Below the pieces are notes generated by a model. It worked only from the letters and a program-made list of their open reading frames with translations. It was not told the DNA's origin and searched no databases. A program made the translations under genes and the position numbers. A stretch of 64,000 nucleotides of DNA from Anthostomella pinea (lineage: Eukaryota; Ascomycota; Sordariomycetes; Xylariales; Xylariaceae), in NCBI GenBank assembly GCA_963556695.1, contig CAUWAG010000003.1, positions 558,001 through 622,000 on the forward strand, in the 5' to 3' direction. This document shows positions 12,719 through 24,694 of the stretch, piece after piece (position 1 is the stretch's first letter; every line of letters begins with the position of its first letter).

Positions 12719-13869
12719 ATGTTTCACCGTTTCGACTTCTCTACTTTCCGCAGCGCCGATCAGGCCGAGCGTGAGGAGTTTTGCCGCCAATTCGTAGCCA
12801 GTTTGCAGCAGCATGGCTTCTGCAAAATAGTCAACCATTATGTACCGCCGGCGGACATCGACCAGGCATTTGAGATCGTACAAGACACCTCCACGTGGTT
12901 AGCAATGCGTACTGACAAGTCCTCCAGAGCCGGGCGTTCTTCGAGCTGCCTCTTAATGAGAAGCTTAAGTCTCCTCATCCCGCAGCAGACAACCCACACC
13001 GAGGCTACAGCGCCTTTGGCGTCGAGAAGGTCTCAACGCACTCGAATTATGACGCTGCGAACCCGATGCCACTGCTTAAGGATATGAAGGTAGGCACTCC
13101 ATCGCCCGTCTCTGCTGGCAGGCAGGCGTCTCATACCACATATCTCAGGAATCCTACGACATCGGCTCTGAGAGTGACCCTCTGTGGGATAACATCTGGC
13201 CTCCATCCGGCGTACTTGATACCTTTCGGCCCACCTTCACCTCCTTCTATTCAGCCTGCTACCACGCCGAGCTCGCCATTCTTGAGGCCCTTTCGCTAGG
13301 GCTGGGACTCCCCGCGGAAACGCTAGCCAACCTCCACAAGGACGAGATCAATGAGTTGCGTCTGACGCGCTATCCTGAAGTGTCGCGCAGCGACTTTGCG
13401 CACTCCACGCGGATAGCGGCTCATACTGACTTTGGTACCATTACGTTGCTTTTTCAGGATGACGTGGGCGGACTGCGTAGGTCTACACCCACTGGACTTC
13501 CTGCAATAAGTTGCTAACATGTCTGTAGAGGTAGAGGCACCATATGGGAGTGGAAAGTTCATAGACATTGACAGCGGAGGCCGCTATGAATGCATCCTCA
13601 ACGTGGGAGACTGCCTACGCAAATGGACAGGACTCTGCAGTGCGAGGCATCGTGTGCACTTGTCCGAGGCGGTCCAAACCAACGGGTCTGAAATGGGCCT
13701 GACAAATGATGTAGTCCCAGAGCGCTATTCCATTGCGTACTTCGCAAAACCGGATCGGACGGCAAGTTTGCGGCCGCTCTTGGGCTCTGAGGCTGACAAG
13801 TCAAATGATGGGACTGTGTGTATGACTGCTGGAGAGTTTCAGAACATGAGGATTCAAGGAACCTATTAG
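12719..13869 (+). CDS. 2-oxoglutarate/Fe(II)-dependent dioxygenase (isopenicillin N synthase-like)
   Basis: A four-exon gene: 12719-12877, 12928-13089, 13149-13476 and 13529-13869, encoding 329 aa. The introns are 50-59 bp with clear GT..AG ends, and the last has a GCTAAC branch site. An N-terminal DIOX_N segment (HGFCKIVNHYVP, RAFFELP) precedes the jelly-roll core. The iron triad is visible as H199-T-D201 and H257, and the 2OG-binding RxS is R282-Y-S284. Length and motifs match the IPNS-like family, which in fungal peptide clusters hydroxylates free amino acids (for example EcdK on leucine in echinocandin biosynthesis). Its position between the NRPS and a P5C reductase suggests oxidation of a leucine- or proline-type precursor, possibly giving a methyl-pyrroline for the next gene. 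The substrate is inferred, not shown. It is divergent from the NRPS. Confidence 0.9.
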
Positions 13870-14530
13870 ATATGGAGTAATAACGACTGAATAAACAGCG
13901 TTGTTTATTAATTAGTAGACACCGTGCCTTGAGGCTGCGAGAAGGAATTTTCTGTGTGCGATCTACGAGACAGCTGTTCCTTCATTGAACGTTAGTACAA
14001 TGCTTTTCCGCGGTAAATCATTGTCTCATAGCGCAAGGGCCATGTCTCGGCAGACCTCGGGGTGAGTAATGCCCGGGCTGGGTGACAAGGGTGTGTCTGG
14101 ACGCGAAAAGGGGGGCCTGCTCATGTCAGACTAAAATGCCAAGTCTGACATGCTTTTCAATGTGACATCGCGTACTAAGTTCCGACGGTACGCTCCCGAG
14201 GACCCATGACAAGGGGTCGATGCTCTCGTGTACATACGAGAGCGAAAGGTGGTTCAGTTGGCGTCATCATCCAAGTAAATGTCTGACAAGCTTGATTCGG
14301 TTACAGCGGTTGAAGCTCCGATGTACCAGGCATGGATGCGTGTGCCGGACGGTGGTACTCACTGCGTCCCCGTATGACTCTGCCTGGAGGTTGAGACCGG
14401 CTTGCGGTGCTATCACCTTCTCAGTCACACAACATATACGCAGATACACATATACCTGTGGTACTGCATGTCAGCGCCTCGCGTATCGGTACCAGGAGGC
14501 ACACCAAGTTAGCTCGCACGACCCAACACC
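13870..14530. other. Intergenic region with two short palindromes
   Basis: 661 bp between the tandem dioxygenase and reductase genes. Just 3' of the dioxygenase stop an inverted repeat AATAAACA-gcgt-TGTTTATT (about 13891-13910) could sit in the 3' UTR. At about 14222-14243 a perfect 8-bp inverted repeat, GCTCTCGT-gtacat-ACGAGAGC, lies about 300 bp upstream of the reductase start and might be a regulator site. No coding sequence is recognised. Confidence 0.4.
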
Positions 14531-15470
14531 ATGGAGTCCCCCTCGTCGGTACCAGCTCGCCTCACGTTCATTGGAGGCGGCCGCCTCGCCCAGGCCATCA
14601 TCGACGGAATCTACGCCTCCGATGTCGCCTGGAGCGCCGAATGCCCAATCTCGATCACCGGACGCAGGCCAGAGCACGTCGAAGTGCTGAAGAAGAAGTA
14701 TCCCAAAAACCTGGTTACGAACAACAACACAGACCCGGCGATATGGGAGCAGGACACCATTACCAACCCCTCGGGAGGACATGTGCTCTTCATCTGCACC
14801 CTTCCCATTGATGTTCCGCATATCTGCCGAGAGCTGACACCTGTGCTCGAAAAGCTCGACGAAAATGCACTGCCAACCGTCGTCACTCTCTGTCCCGGCA
14901 TTTTCGTATCTCAACTCCAAGGGTGGCTTCCGAAAGGAACGCCGATCGTTAGGTCGATGCCTAACCTGCCAGTGACATGCCGCGAGGGTGCCACTGGGTT
15001 ATATGCCAGCAGCGATGGGGCATCGCGGGTTGATCTTGTGGTCAAAGTTTTCCGCCAGGTCTCCCCGGCATCTTGCGTCCTTCCCAAGGAAGAGCTACTT
15101 GACGTTGTCGCAGCCATCGCAGGGTAAGCATGAGTTCCATGAGACTTGAACGCCGTTGACTCTTTACAGATCCGCTCCGGCGCACTTCTACTACATGTTA
15201 GAGTCCATGATATCCGCCGCGGAGTCTTTTGGCTTGCCGTCGGACACGGCCCGGACCCTAGTCGTCCAGTCTTGTCTTGGTTCAGGCATGCAGGCTCGTG
15301 GAATTGACAAATCCATCGCAGCGCTGCGAGAAGAAGTCTGCGTGCCGGGGGGAAGTACAGCCAAGGCAATTGCTCATCTGGCAAGCAAAGAGGTCCCTTC
15401 AATTGTGCGGGAAGCTATTGGCAAGAGTCTGCAGGCGAACAAGGAGATGAGCAACGTAGATATGAACTGA
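14531..15470 (+). CDS. Pyrroline-5-carboxylate reductase-like enzyme
   Basis: Two exons, 14531-15123 and 15170-15470, with a 46-bp intron after the codons for AIAG, giving 297 aa, the normal size of the ProC/P5CR family. Residues 12-20 (TFIGGGRLA) form the Rossmann nucleotide-binding loop. Further family blocks are SMPNLPVTCREGATGLY, then GSAPAHFYYMLES at the exon junction (usual form GSGPAY) and PGGSTAKAI near the C-terminus. The family reduces pyrroline-5-carboxylate to proline with NAD(P)H. Within an NRPS cluster, and next to 2OG oxygenases, a cluster copy more likely reduces a substituted pyrroline (methyl- or hydroxy-P5C), as proposed for fungal 4-methylproline pathways. That role is inference. 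The changed GSAPAH motif fits a substrate shift but does not prove it. It converges with the next gene 183 bp away. Confidence 0.88.
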
Positions 15471-15653
15471 ATTTAATCGCTGTTAACTGAATTTTGAGCG
15501 GTGACCTCGTGCTAGAATTTTCTATTGCGAAGAGTCAGGGGCAAAGTCGCTCATCCATCATCTCCACACTGGTCAAATGCACATAAGCGACGCGACGTCA
15601 GACCGGCGCATTCAGCAACTCGCTATCAATTTCAAACGATTAGAGTCCACTTT

Positions 15654-16839
15654 CTATGACCAGAATATCAACTTGGGTTTCCCTCCCGTGACCTCCGACG
15701 GTAGCAGCCCGATGAAGCTTGCCAGTGTTATCCGCTGCACCTTGTAGTCCTCAGCCAGCGCGGCAACCTGATGCATATTCCTCGCATTGAACATATACAG
15801 ACCGCCCACCCGTGGCTGGAAAGGGGCCTTCTTCCTGCCCTTTACTAGCGCCTCGTGATAGCCGTAATGCGCTGGGTCACGGTAGTTCAAGGCATCCTCG
15901 GACCACTGGACGTCGAAGACGGTCGTCCCGCCGCCCTTGAAGGGCGATAGATACAGGTTGACGGCCGCTTGGTGCGTGATCTTGTTGAGCACCCAGTCTT
16001 CCGTGGCCGCGTCGTACGGCGCCCAGTCGCAGTGGATTGGCGTCCCCTTGTTCAGCTTCCGAAAAATGCCAGAGAAGTACTCGTTGCCGGGGCCCTCGCT
16101 GGCTTCACCGACGTCCCACTCTGGCACGAGCTCTGCTATGGTAGCGATCACTTTTGCCCACGCATTCTCGCCGACGACTTTGCTGACGTCCGGGTGAAGG
16201 GACTTGGTCCGTCGGACTTCATCAAAGTATCGTTGTTTTTCTAGCGTGTGCTGGTCAGTTGCCAAAGTAAAAATGCAACGGCTGGGTTCAAGAGGAACCT
16301 TACCATCTCCTTTCCGGTTCTTGAAGTCTTCTTCGGACTGCGCCTGGAACTCAAATTGCGCGATACCAACTTTCTCGCTAATGCATGACGTTAGATCAGC
16401 AAACGTAGGCTACATCTCTGAGAATCCATTCGGATCCGGCCTCGTTGTCTGCAATAAGTACTCACTGCGTAACGTCAGTCTAGGCATCCATGAAGTGCTG
16501 ATGAGATGAGAGAGTCCATGAGCTCGGAGCATTAATGCAAGGAAGTTCTATACACACCACTGGCGGCCCTGTCACATGCAGGTACGGATCGAATTTCGGG
16601 GTGAGGTGTTCCAGCAGCCGCTTGCTGGTCTCATCAGAGATGAAATGTGGCGAGCAAACGAGAGGTGTGCGCCCGTAAAGCAGGTCCAGGAATGACTCCC
16701 TCGTCAGCGGCACAGACTCGGTCGTTTTCCATTCGGATTTTTGAGTTCCTGCGCTGATACTTGTACCGTTTCGACCTTCATGGCCGTTGACTCCTACTAC
16801 TCCCACGCGAGGCTCTGCTGGTGGCGCAACTTCAGTCAT
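15654..16839 (-). CDS. 2OG-Fe(II) oxygenase, hydroxylase-like
   Basis: Four exons on the minus strand: 16839-16558, a 14-bp micro-exon 16479-16466, 16377-16304 and 16240-15654, encoding 318 aa. The micro-exon restores a continuous frame reading GPPVTDVTHEKVGIAQFEFQ. The core carries the iron ligands H193-x-D195 (IHCDWAPYD) and H280 (NMHQVAAL), with R293 (VQRITL) as the likely 2OG-carboxylate contact. This is a double-stranded beta-helix of the 2OG-FeII_Oxy_3 / prolyl-hydroxylase-like type, distinct from the IPNS-like gene at 12719. In the cluster it could hydroxylate a free amino acid such as proline, or the finished peptide; the sequence cannot say which. The gene converges with the reductase and is divergent from the ABC exporter. 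Confidence 0.82.
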
Positions 16840-17851
16840 CGTTCTGGATCTCGTTGGCGCGAGTGAAGCTATTCCCGTGGCGTGTTTGATCTGTGCTTCT
16901 CCTCTCCCCGTACTGGATCAGTCACACATTCCACAAGGGAGTGGCGTCATTAAGGTTACCATCGGTATTAGACGCCCATTCCCCTTTTACGGTACAGTCA
17001 GTGGATACGGCGAGTGAGATTCCCTCATAGCACATTAGCCCAAGGATTACGTGCATGGGCCTCTGTCAGACCAGGGGTGCTTCATATCAGAGCAGGGGTC
17101 GGTTAAAGTGCATCCTCGAGCTAGACAGGCGCTGAAAGAGAAAAACGAATCTGGCCCCACAGACTTCCCAGCTTCAACTCCTAACGTCAGAAGGCGTTCG
17201 GGGCCGAGATGCGACTTCTATGTTTATAAGGCGTGGTTTCATCTTTTCAACTTTTGGCTCCTTTTCCTGTCAGAGCGCCCTTGGTTCCGGACTCAAAGAC
17301 CCCGCCGCGCCCGCAACGTGTAGTCGATCACAAGTCAGTACTATAGCCCATAAAGGCAGGAGCCAAGTGGTAGGATTGCGGGACTCATCCGGGACGACGG
17401 TTAATACTGAGATAGGCGATGTCCGGCCCGGGTTCCTATAGACGAACTTTGCATCTGGCGTCCTATGCAGGCAGGCAGGGCGGTGAACGCTTACGCCATG
17501 CCGAGCTCTGGATGAGTAATGTCTATCAATTGCGTCAATATCCTGCATGGAGGCAGCCGTGGTCCGACAGTGACGATCGAATTACGGAAAAGCGTTAAGA
17601 GGTGTGAGATAAGAAAAAGAATGGACACACCCTCGGCACCCAAGCTGGGAGACTGACGGACTGCGAGATCCGGAGAAAGACCCTATGAAGAGATTGTCTT
17701 TCAGCGAAATAGTGCTGACCACCATTCCGTCATGCCACCGCCCAGGACGCATCAGCGTAGAGTATCCCCGTTGACTGCATGAGTCTCGATGTTTTTCAGT
17801 GTCACGATAGCAAATGTCATCTGAGCTGACTCGAAGTCTGAAGCTGGTGTG
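16840..17851. promoter_or_regulatory. Divergent upstream region of 2OG oxygenase and ABC exporter
   Basis: About 1 kb between two divergent start codons. It contains only short frames without recognisable protein motifs, so it is read as a two-way promoter and UTR region. No repeat or known operator could be assigned. Confidence 0.45.
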
Positions 17852-20800
17852 ATGAATTGTCCGCAAGATGAATCTCGGCCGTCTCCCGGATCTCGGGCAT
17901 CGTCAGAGGAGGCCGGAGCGGGTGTTGCGACAAGCGTGAGCTCCAATGCCGCGGCCATGAGGTCGCATCCTGTCCCCGATACCCCGTCAGCATCTCGTGC
18001 CGAATCGGAAATACGGCCCCTCCCCCTACAACACGACTCGATCGGACCTGCTGAGATTGTAGCAGGCCCAGATTCGCTAGGCAAAACAGCTCCGTTGAAT
18101 GCCACCAACGAGAAGGTCGTGATCGCTGACCTGCCAGCCGAGGGCGAGGAAGCCTTCGCCCACCTGCCGCCGGAGGAGAGAGGGATCCTTCGGACCCAGC
18201 TGGACCAGCCCTCCGTGAAGGTGTCTTTCTTCTCCCTATATCGATATGCAGACTTCTGGGACCTTCTCATCACGGCCACGAGCGCTCTGTGTGCCATTGC
18301 TGCAGGCGCTGCTTTGCCCTTGCTCAGTGTACGTGCCCCTTTTCTCGCAAGCCTTAACACCAGACCCTAACCACCACACCCAGATCCTCTTCGGCCAATT
18401 GGCTACATCGTTCTCACGCGTCGCCGCTGAACAAATTACGTACTCGGAGTTTGAGAAGCTGCTCGTCCAGAATGTTTTGTACTACGTCTACGTCGGCATC
18501 GCCGAGTTCTTCACGATTTACATTGCCACCGTGGGCTTTATCTACGCAGGCGCGCGCATCACCCTGAAGATCCGCGAGCAGTATCTCCGCGCCATCCTGC
18601 GCCAGAACATGGCTTACTTCGATAACCTCGGCGCGGGCGAGATCACCACGCGGATTACTGCAGACACGAACCTAATCCAGGACGGCATCTCACAGAAGGT
18701 CGGCCTCACCCTGACAGCGGTGGCAACCTTCGTCAGCGCCGTCATCATCGCTTATACCAAGTTCTGGAAGCTGGCACTAATCTGCACCCCGACGATACTT
18801 GGGTTGGTTGGTGCTATGGTGATAGGCTACAGGTTTATTGTGAAATACACGGGCAAATCGCTGGGTAGCGTCGCTGTTGGCGGTAGTGTCGCCGGTGAGG
18901 TGCTCGGCTCCATCCGGACTGCCACGGCGTTCGGCTCGCACAACCGGTTAGCGAAGCAGTACGAGGTTCACTTGAAGGAGGCTAAGGGCTACGCTGGCCG
19001 TATGCAGATAGTACAGGCTCTCATGGTTGCCTCCCTTGGCGCCATCAGTACGTATTTTTGGTATTATCACAACTGTGCATGCCGGTATACGCTACAGGCT
19101 GTACCGTACAGCGTATGTGCTGACCTTTAATTGTGCATAGTGTTCATGACATACGGTCTCGCTTTCTGGCGAGGCTCACGGTTTCTAGTCGCTGGCGAGG
19201 TTGCCGTCGGCCAGGTCCTGACGATTCTCATGGCCGTCATCACAGGCTCGTACAACCTGGGCAGCGTAGCGCCTCATGGGCAAGCCTTTACCAGTGCTTT
19301 AGCTGCTGCCGCCAAGATATACAGCACTATTGACCGCCAGTCTCCCCTCGATCCGACCAGCATCGACAAGAGCGGGAGGACACTTGAGGACGTCAAAGGT
19401 GCACTGGAGCTGCGAAACATCAAGCACGTCTATCCCTCTCGCCCTGAGGTCACCGTTTTAGACAACTTGAGCCTCCACATCCCAGCTGGGCGCACTACTG
19501 CGTTCGTAGGCCCATCAGGCTCGGGCAAGAGCACAGTGATAAGCCTCGTGGAGCGGTTCTACATCCCTGTACGCGGTGACATCTTTCTCGACGGCCACAG
19601 CATTGCGTCCCTGAACCTGCGCTGGCTCCGGCAGCAGATCTCTCTCGTGAGCCAAGAGCCGGTGCTCTTCTCGACCACCATCTACGAAAACATCAGATTT
19701 GGCCTTATTGGTTCACCCTTCGAGCATGAGCCACCCGAGAAGATACGTCACCGGATTGAAGAGGCTGCCACTATGGCAAACGCGCACAAGTTCGTCACTG
19801 GTCTGCCAGATGGATACCAGACTCGTGTAGGAGAACAGGGTTTCCTGCTGTCCGGCGGTCAGAAACAGCGCATTGCTATCGCGCGAGCAGTAGTGAGCGA
19901 TCCCAAGATTCTTCTGCTGGATGAGGCAACTTCCGCGCTGGACACCAAGTCTGAAGGTATCGTTCAGGCTGCGCTGGACAAGGCGGCAGAAGGCAGAACG
20001 ACCATAGTCATTGCGCACAGGCTGTCCACGATCAAATCAGCTCACAATATCGTCGTATTGGTTGACGGCAGAGTCGTCCAACAGGGAACTCACGAAGAGT
20101 TACTGAGTTCTACTGGGGAGTACTTTGATCTCGTAGAAGCACAGCGCCTACATCAAGACAGAGAACCGTACCACACTGAGGTGGGGGAGAGCGAGTACGA
20201 ACACGACGCCGTGGAAGACGCTCTACACTCAAAAGAGATGAATTCCTCGACACCACCAGAGAAGAGTGCCCAAATCGATGGGGCGGAGAGCGGAGGGCTG
20301 CCAGCGGAGGTCAATGAGCAGCAAGCGAAGAAGGCATCGCTATTCACCCTCATAAAGTTCATCGGCTCATTCAACCGCCCCGAACTCAAGATCATGATGG
20401 TTGGAGCTTTTGCAGTCATCATCTCCGGCGGCGGGCAGCCCACCCAAGCCATATTCTACTCAAAAGCAATCACCACTTTCTCTCGCCCACCAGAGCTGTA
20501 CAAGACCGTCGTGAAAGAAGCCGACTTCTGGTCCGCCATGCTCCTCATGCTCGGCATCATCCACGGGATCAGCCTCTCTGTACACGGCATAATCTTCGGC
20601 CTCGGCGCCGAGAAGCTCATATACCGCGCGCGCAGCCAGGCCTTCCGGACCTTCCTCCGTCAAGACATCGCCTTCTTCGACCGCGACGAGAACACGGCCG
20701 GGGCGCTACTTTCGTTTCTGTCCACCGAGACTAAGCACCTGGCCGGCATCAGCGGCTTGACGCTGGGCACGATCCTGATGATCCTGACGTCGCTAACGGC

Positions 20801-22222
20801 GGCCTTCGTCATCGCCCTGGTTGTCGGCTGGAAGATGGCGCTCGTGTGTATTTCCATCGTGCCCATCGTTCTCTTTTGCGGCTTCATGCGTGTCGCAATG
20901 ATCGCGCAATTCCAAATCTACTCGCGGAAGGCGTACGAGGGGTCGGCCAGTTACGCCTGCGAGGCGACCATGGCCATCCGCACCGTGGCTTCGTTGTGTA
21001 GGGAGGACGACGTGCTAGCGACATATCGCGACCAGCTTGACAGGCAGGCCAAGGCGGGCATCGTGCCCTCGCTGAAATCAAGCCTGTTCTATGCGCTCAG
21101 CCAGGGCATATACTGCTTATGTACCGCATTAGGGTTCTGGTACGGCGGGACGTTACTCGGGAAGCATGAGTACACAGTATTTCAGTTTTTCGTGTGCTTT
21201 ACCGAGGTTATATACGGCGCGAACGCTGCGGGGAGTATATTTTCCAATGCGCCCGACATGGCGAAGGCCAAGATCGCGGCGGCCGACTTCAAGCAGCTGT
21301 TTGACCGGCGGCCGCAGATCGACCCGTGGTCTGAGGAGGGCGAGATGGTCGGCAACGATGTCAAAGGTTCCATCGAGTTCCGTGACGTTCATTTCAGGTA
21401 TCCCACACGGCCTGCTCAGGCTGTACTTCAGGGCCTTAGTCTTTCGGTCAAGCCGGGCCAGTACGTGGCGCTTGTCGGGGCCAGTGGGTGTGGGAAAAGC
21501 ACGACTATCGCCCTGATAGAGCGGTTCTACGACGTGTCATCAGGAGGGGTGTATCTTGATGGGAAGGATGTCTCAAAGCTAAACGTGAACTCGTATCGGA
21601 GCCACCTTGCCCTTGTCAGCCAGGAACCGGTGTTATATCAGGGCACGATTCGTGAGAACATCTGCCTAGGAAGTAAGGATCCGGACGTGCCTGATGAGAG
21701 CATTGTCGAGGCATGCAGGCAGGCCAACATTTGGGACACTATCGTGTCCCTTCCGTAAGTCCTGCCGCTACCCTTCCTCAAGCCCATCCCCTTTTGCTTT
21801 ACTCTGTTCTACGTACTAGTGACTAATATGACCTGCACAGTGATGGTCTCAAAACCATGGTGGGCAGCAAAGGCAGCCTGTTATCAGGCGGCCAAAAGCA
21901 ACGCATCGCCATTGCCCGTGCTCTGCTTAGAGACCCCCGTATACTGCTTCTCGACGAGGCCACGTCGGCCTTGGACTCGGAGTCGGAAAAGGTGGTGCAG
22001 GCGGCCTTGGATGCCGCGGCTCGAGGCCGGACCACGGTCGCCGTGGCTCACCGTCTCAGCACAATACAGAAAGCTGATGTCATATACGTGCTTGACCAGG
22101 GCCATGTCGCAGAAAGTGGGACACATCAGGAGCTGATCCGGAACAGAAGAACGTATTATGAAATGGTGAACTTGCAGTCTATGGGGAATAGGGGCTCGTG
22201 CCCTCATAGGGAGAGGTTGTAA
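17852..22222 (+). CDS. ABCB-type full-size multidrug exporter
   Basis: Four exons: 17852-18328, 18384-19047, 19141-21754 and 21841-22222, encoding 1378 aa in a (TMD-NBD)x2 layout, the usual size of fungal P-glycoprotein-like pumps. The first in-frame ATG is at 17852. After a polar, Ser/Pro-rich N-terminus of about 130 residues comes the first membrane domain. NBD1 has Walker [10 protein letters not shown] (about residue 504), signature [14 protein letters not shown] and Walker [14 protein letters not shown] charged linker rich in Glu/Ser follows, then the second membrane domain. NBD2 has Walker [10 protein letters not shown], signature [14 protein letters not shown] and [12 protein letters not shown]. 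No catalytic residue looks lost, so both ATP sites should work. It is the last gene before the AT-rich block. As the only transporter in the visible cluster it is the likely exporter or self-protection pump for the NRPS product (inference). Confidence 0.93.
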
Positions 22223-22522
22223 AACAGCCAGGGACCTGTTATATTTCCCAACTAACACCCGTAAATAGTTATATTCATATATATATAACAGTGCTTCGAA
22301 GTTTTAATTATTTCGAAGTTTTGATTATTTCGAAGTTTTAATTATTTTAAAGGTTAAGTTTTATTAAACGCTTACGTTTAAAAGATTTCATTACGCTATA
22401 TAAATATTTTAATAAATATTTTCGCGTTTAAGTCGTCGATATAAAGCGTCTTTATACCCGCTTAAACTAATAAGGTAATTCACATTCGATTAGCCTAAGT
22501 TTTTAACTTACGTAATTAGTAA
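22223..22522. repeat. AT-rich (RIP-like) segment, left part
   Basis: Directly 3' of the ABC exporter the base composition drops to mostly A/T, with tandem TTTCGAAGTTTTAATTA-type units (about 22290-22345). This pattern is typical of an old repeat decayed by C-to-T change. Nothing coding is seen. Confidence 0.7.
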
Positions 22523-22527
22523 TAAAC

Positions 22528-22862
22528 TGTTACGAACCAACAAATACCACGGCCTGTTGGAGGGCCAAAGGGGAGTACACCAAGAACCAATGGAATCAGA
22601 AGCCAAGAACGGAACAATGGGTATTACGGATTACATAGCAAACGGTCACGTGACGGATCACTGGATCACGGAGTGAGCCAACCCTAAGGTGGGAGAAATC
22701 TCCTGACGACTCGACTATACAGTGATCCCCTGGATCAGACCAAGCCCCAGCATCTGAGTGTCTTCTAGTTGACAGAAGCCTCTATCGTCTTTAGTGTTGA
22801 CTTACCTCAGAACATTAACCCTGTAGAACCCTATAGCCTTATAGGTTAGACGGCTCGTTATA
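22528..22862. mobile_element. Solo LTR of an LTR retrotransposon
   Basis: A 335-bp island of ordinary base composition inside the AT-rich block. It begins TGTTACGAACC and ends GGCTCGTTATA, whose reverse complement (TATAACGAGCC) matches the start at 8 of 11 positions. The expected terminal CA reads TA, as a CpA-to-TpA change would leave it. It is flanked on both sides by the 5-bp direct repeat TAAAC (22523-22527 and 22863-22867), as expected for a target-site duplication. No internal retrotransposon region is present, so it is read as a solo LTR. The superfamily is not resolved. Confidence 0.72.
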
Positions 22863-22867
22863 TAAAC

Positions 22868-24692
22868 TAAGGAAAATTTAATACCTTTAAATGACGGTAC
22901 TTTTTTAAAAAAAATTGAATTTTATTATTGATTTAGATTAATTTCAATATATATCAATAACATTTATATAACTAGATATCGCATATTCCTAAATTGTTAT
23001 TATATATCAAATAATAACGTGTTTGAACTAAGGCAGTTATAAATATTATTAATTGTTATTATATTACATTTAATTAGAAACAAATAGTTATAATGTATTA
23101 AAAAAGTTATTATTATGATTTTAATAACCTTATTTATTATTTTAGCTTTGGAAATATACTTTGAATTTAATTATAACTTTTTAACTTCAATATATGTATA
23201 TATATATATATATATTTAAAAAGTTTATTAATAACTTCATAAGTTAAAAACCTATGCTTACATTTTGAATGTAATAATTCCTAAAATAGAAATACATTAT
23301 AAATATTAAATTCATAAAGTTAAAGTTGAGTAGATATTAAGTTACGATTTGAATAAAAAAGTCTTTTTTTGCATGAACATTTTAGTATTTGTTTTTAAGG
23401 GATATATATGTAAGTGTATAAAAAAAGTATTACGTAAATAAATAATTTAATTATATTGTTTACTAAATATAAATATTCGAGATTTAAGATTATTATAACT
23501 TTATATCTTTTAATCAATGAACTAAATCTAAGTATATTATAACTCATTATTAGTTTATATAAGTTTATTTCTTAACCGATTAAAGTAATTCATTTAGTAA
23601 TATATTTACGTAATTAATATCTAGTTAAGTTATCTTAAGTTAGAGCTATAAATAAACGTGGTTTATTAATTTGTTTAAAAAAACAGAAAAATTGTTTTAT
23701 TGTTTTATATTTATAATCCTTACTCTCTTCATTACATTAAGATACTTCTATATTTATAAAATATAAACTAATAGGAGTGTTTTATATAATTAATAATATT
23801 TAATAATTATAAAGTTCTTGATTTAAAAATATGTAGATATAAAAACGTTTAAACATCTAACTTAATATAAATGTCGTTATAAATGCTTGAATATTTCATA
23901 AGCTACTTAAGTTATTGAGCAGCTGTATAAGGTAAATTTAGATTAAAACCTGATAAATTGTATCAAAGAATTTTTAGTTTTTAAAAGAATTGGAGATTAT
24001 TTTATTTAATAAAACGATATAATTTAATAGAATAAAACATTTAATGATATAAATTATATAGTTATTTATAACATTAGTTAGTATTAATAATGACAATAAT
24101 TAAACACTTTCTAAGGTTTTATATTTTTAATATGTTTTATAGTAAAATCTTAATCGTAATAATATAAATTAATTATCGAAATCCAATTTTAGAAAATTTA
24201 AATATTTATCGTTATCGATATATATTAGAATTAGAGAAATATTTAAAAAGTTATAAATTATATGTCTGATTCTTAAAATGAAAAATACATCGATAAAAAA
24301 AAGTCTTCATGGCTTTTTAAAACAAAATATTATTATTTAATAAACTAGTTTTGACTAAATTATAGTTATTTATTAATTTATGTATATTCGTCTTTTTAAT
24401 TAATTCAAAGAATTGATTAAATAAGTTGTTTATATAATTAATATATAATTATATTATATTAATTTATATTTTATACAAGTATAATTCAGAATCAGTTTAA
24501 ACCATTTAAAATCAAAAGGTTAAAAATAGAAATAAAGATTATATATATATATATAATATAATTTATCAATATTAATATTAAAAATTTTAAAAATATTAAA
24601 ATAAATTATTAATTTAACTTAATAAATATCCAATTATAATAAAATAATTATAATAAATTCATTGTCAATATTTAATTTAAATACCATTAACT
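22868..24692. repeat. AT-rich (RIP-like) relic block
   Basis: About 1.8 kb of sequence that is overwhelmingly A/T, full of TA steps and short runs such as (TA)n near 23195-23212 and 24540-24560. No open frame of note on either strand. This is the signature of a transposon heavily mutated by RIP, now unrecognisable. It flanks the secondary-metabolite cluster, a common position for such blocks in ascomycetes. Confidence 0.75.
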
Positions 24693-24694
24693 TA

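Noticed and set aside
17051..17441. Plus-strand frames of 73-90 codons between the 2OG oxygenase and the ABC exporter
   Set aside because: No protein-like motifs or codon bias, overlapping frames, and location in a divergent promoter.
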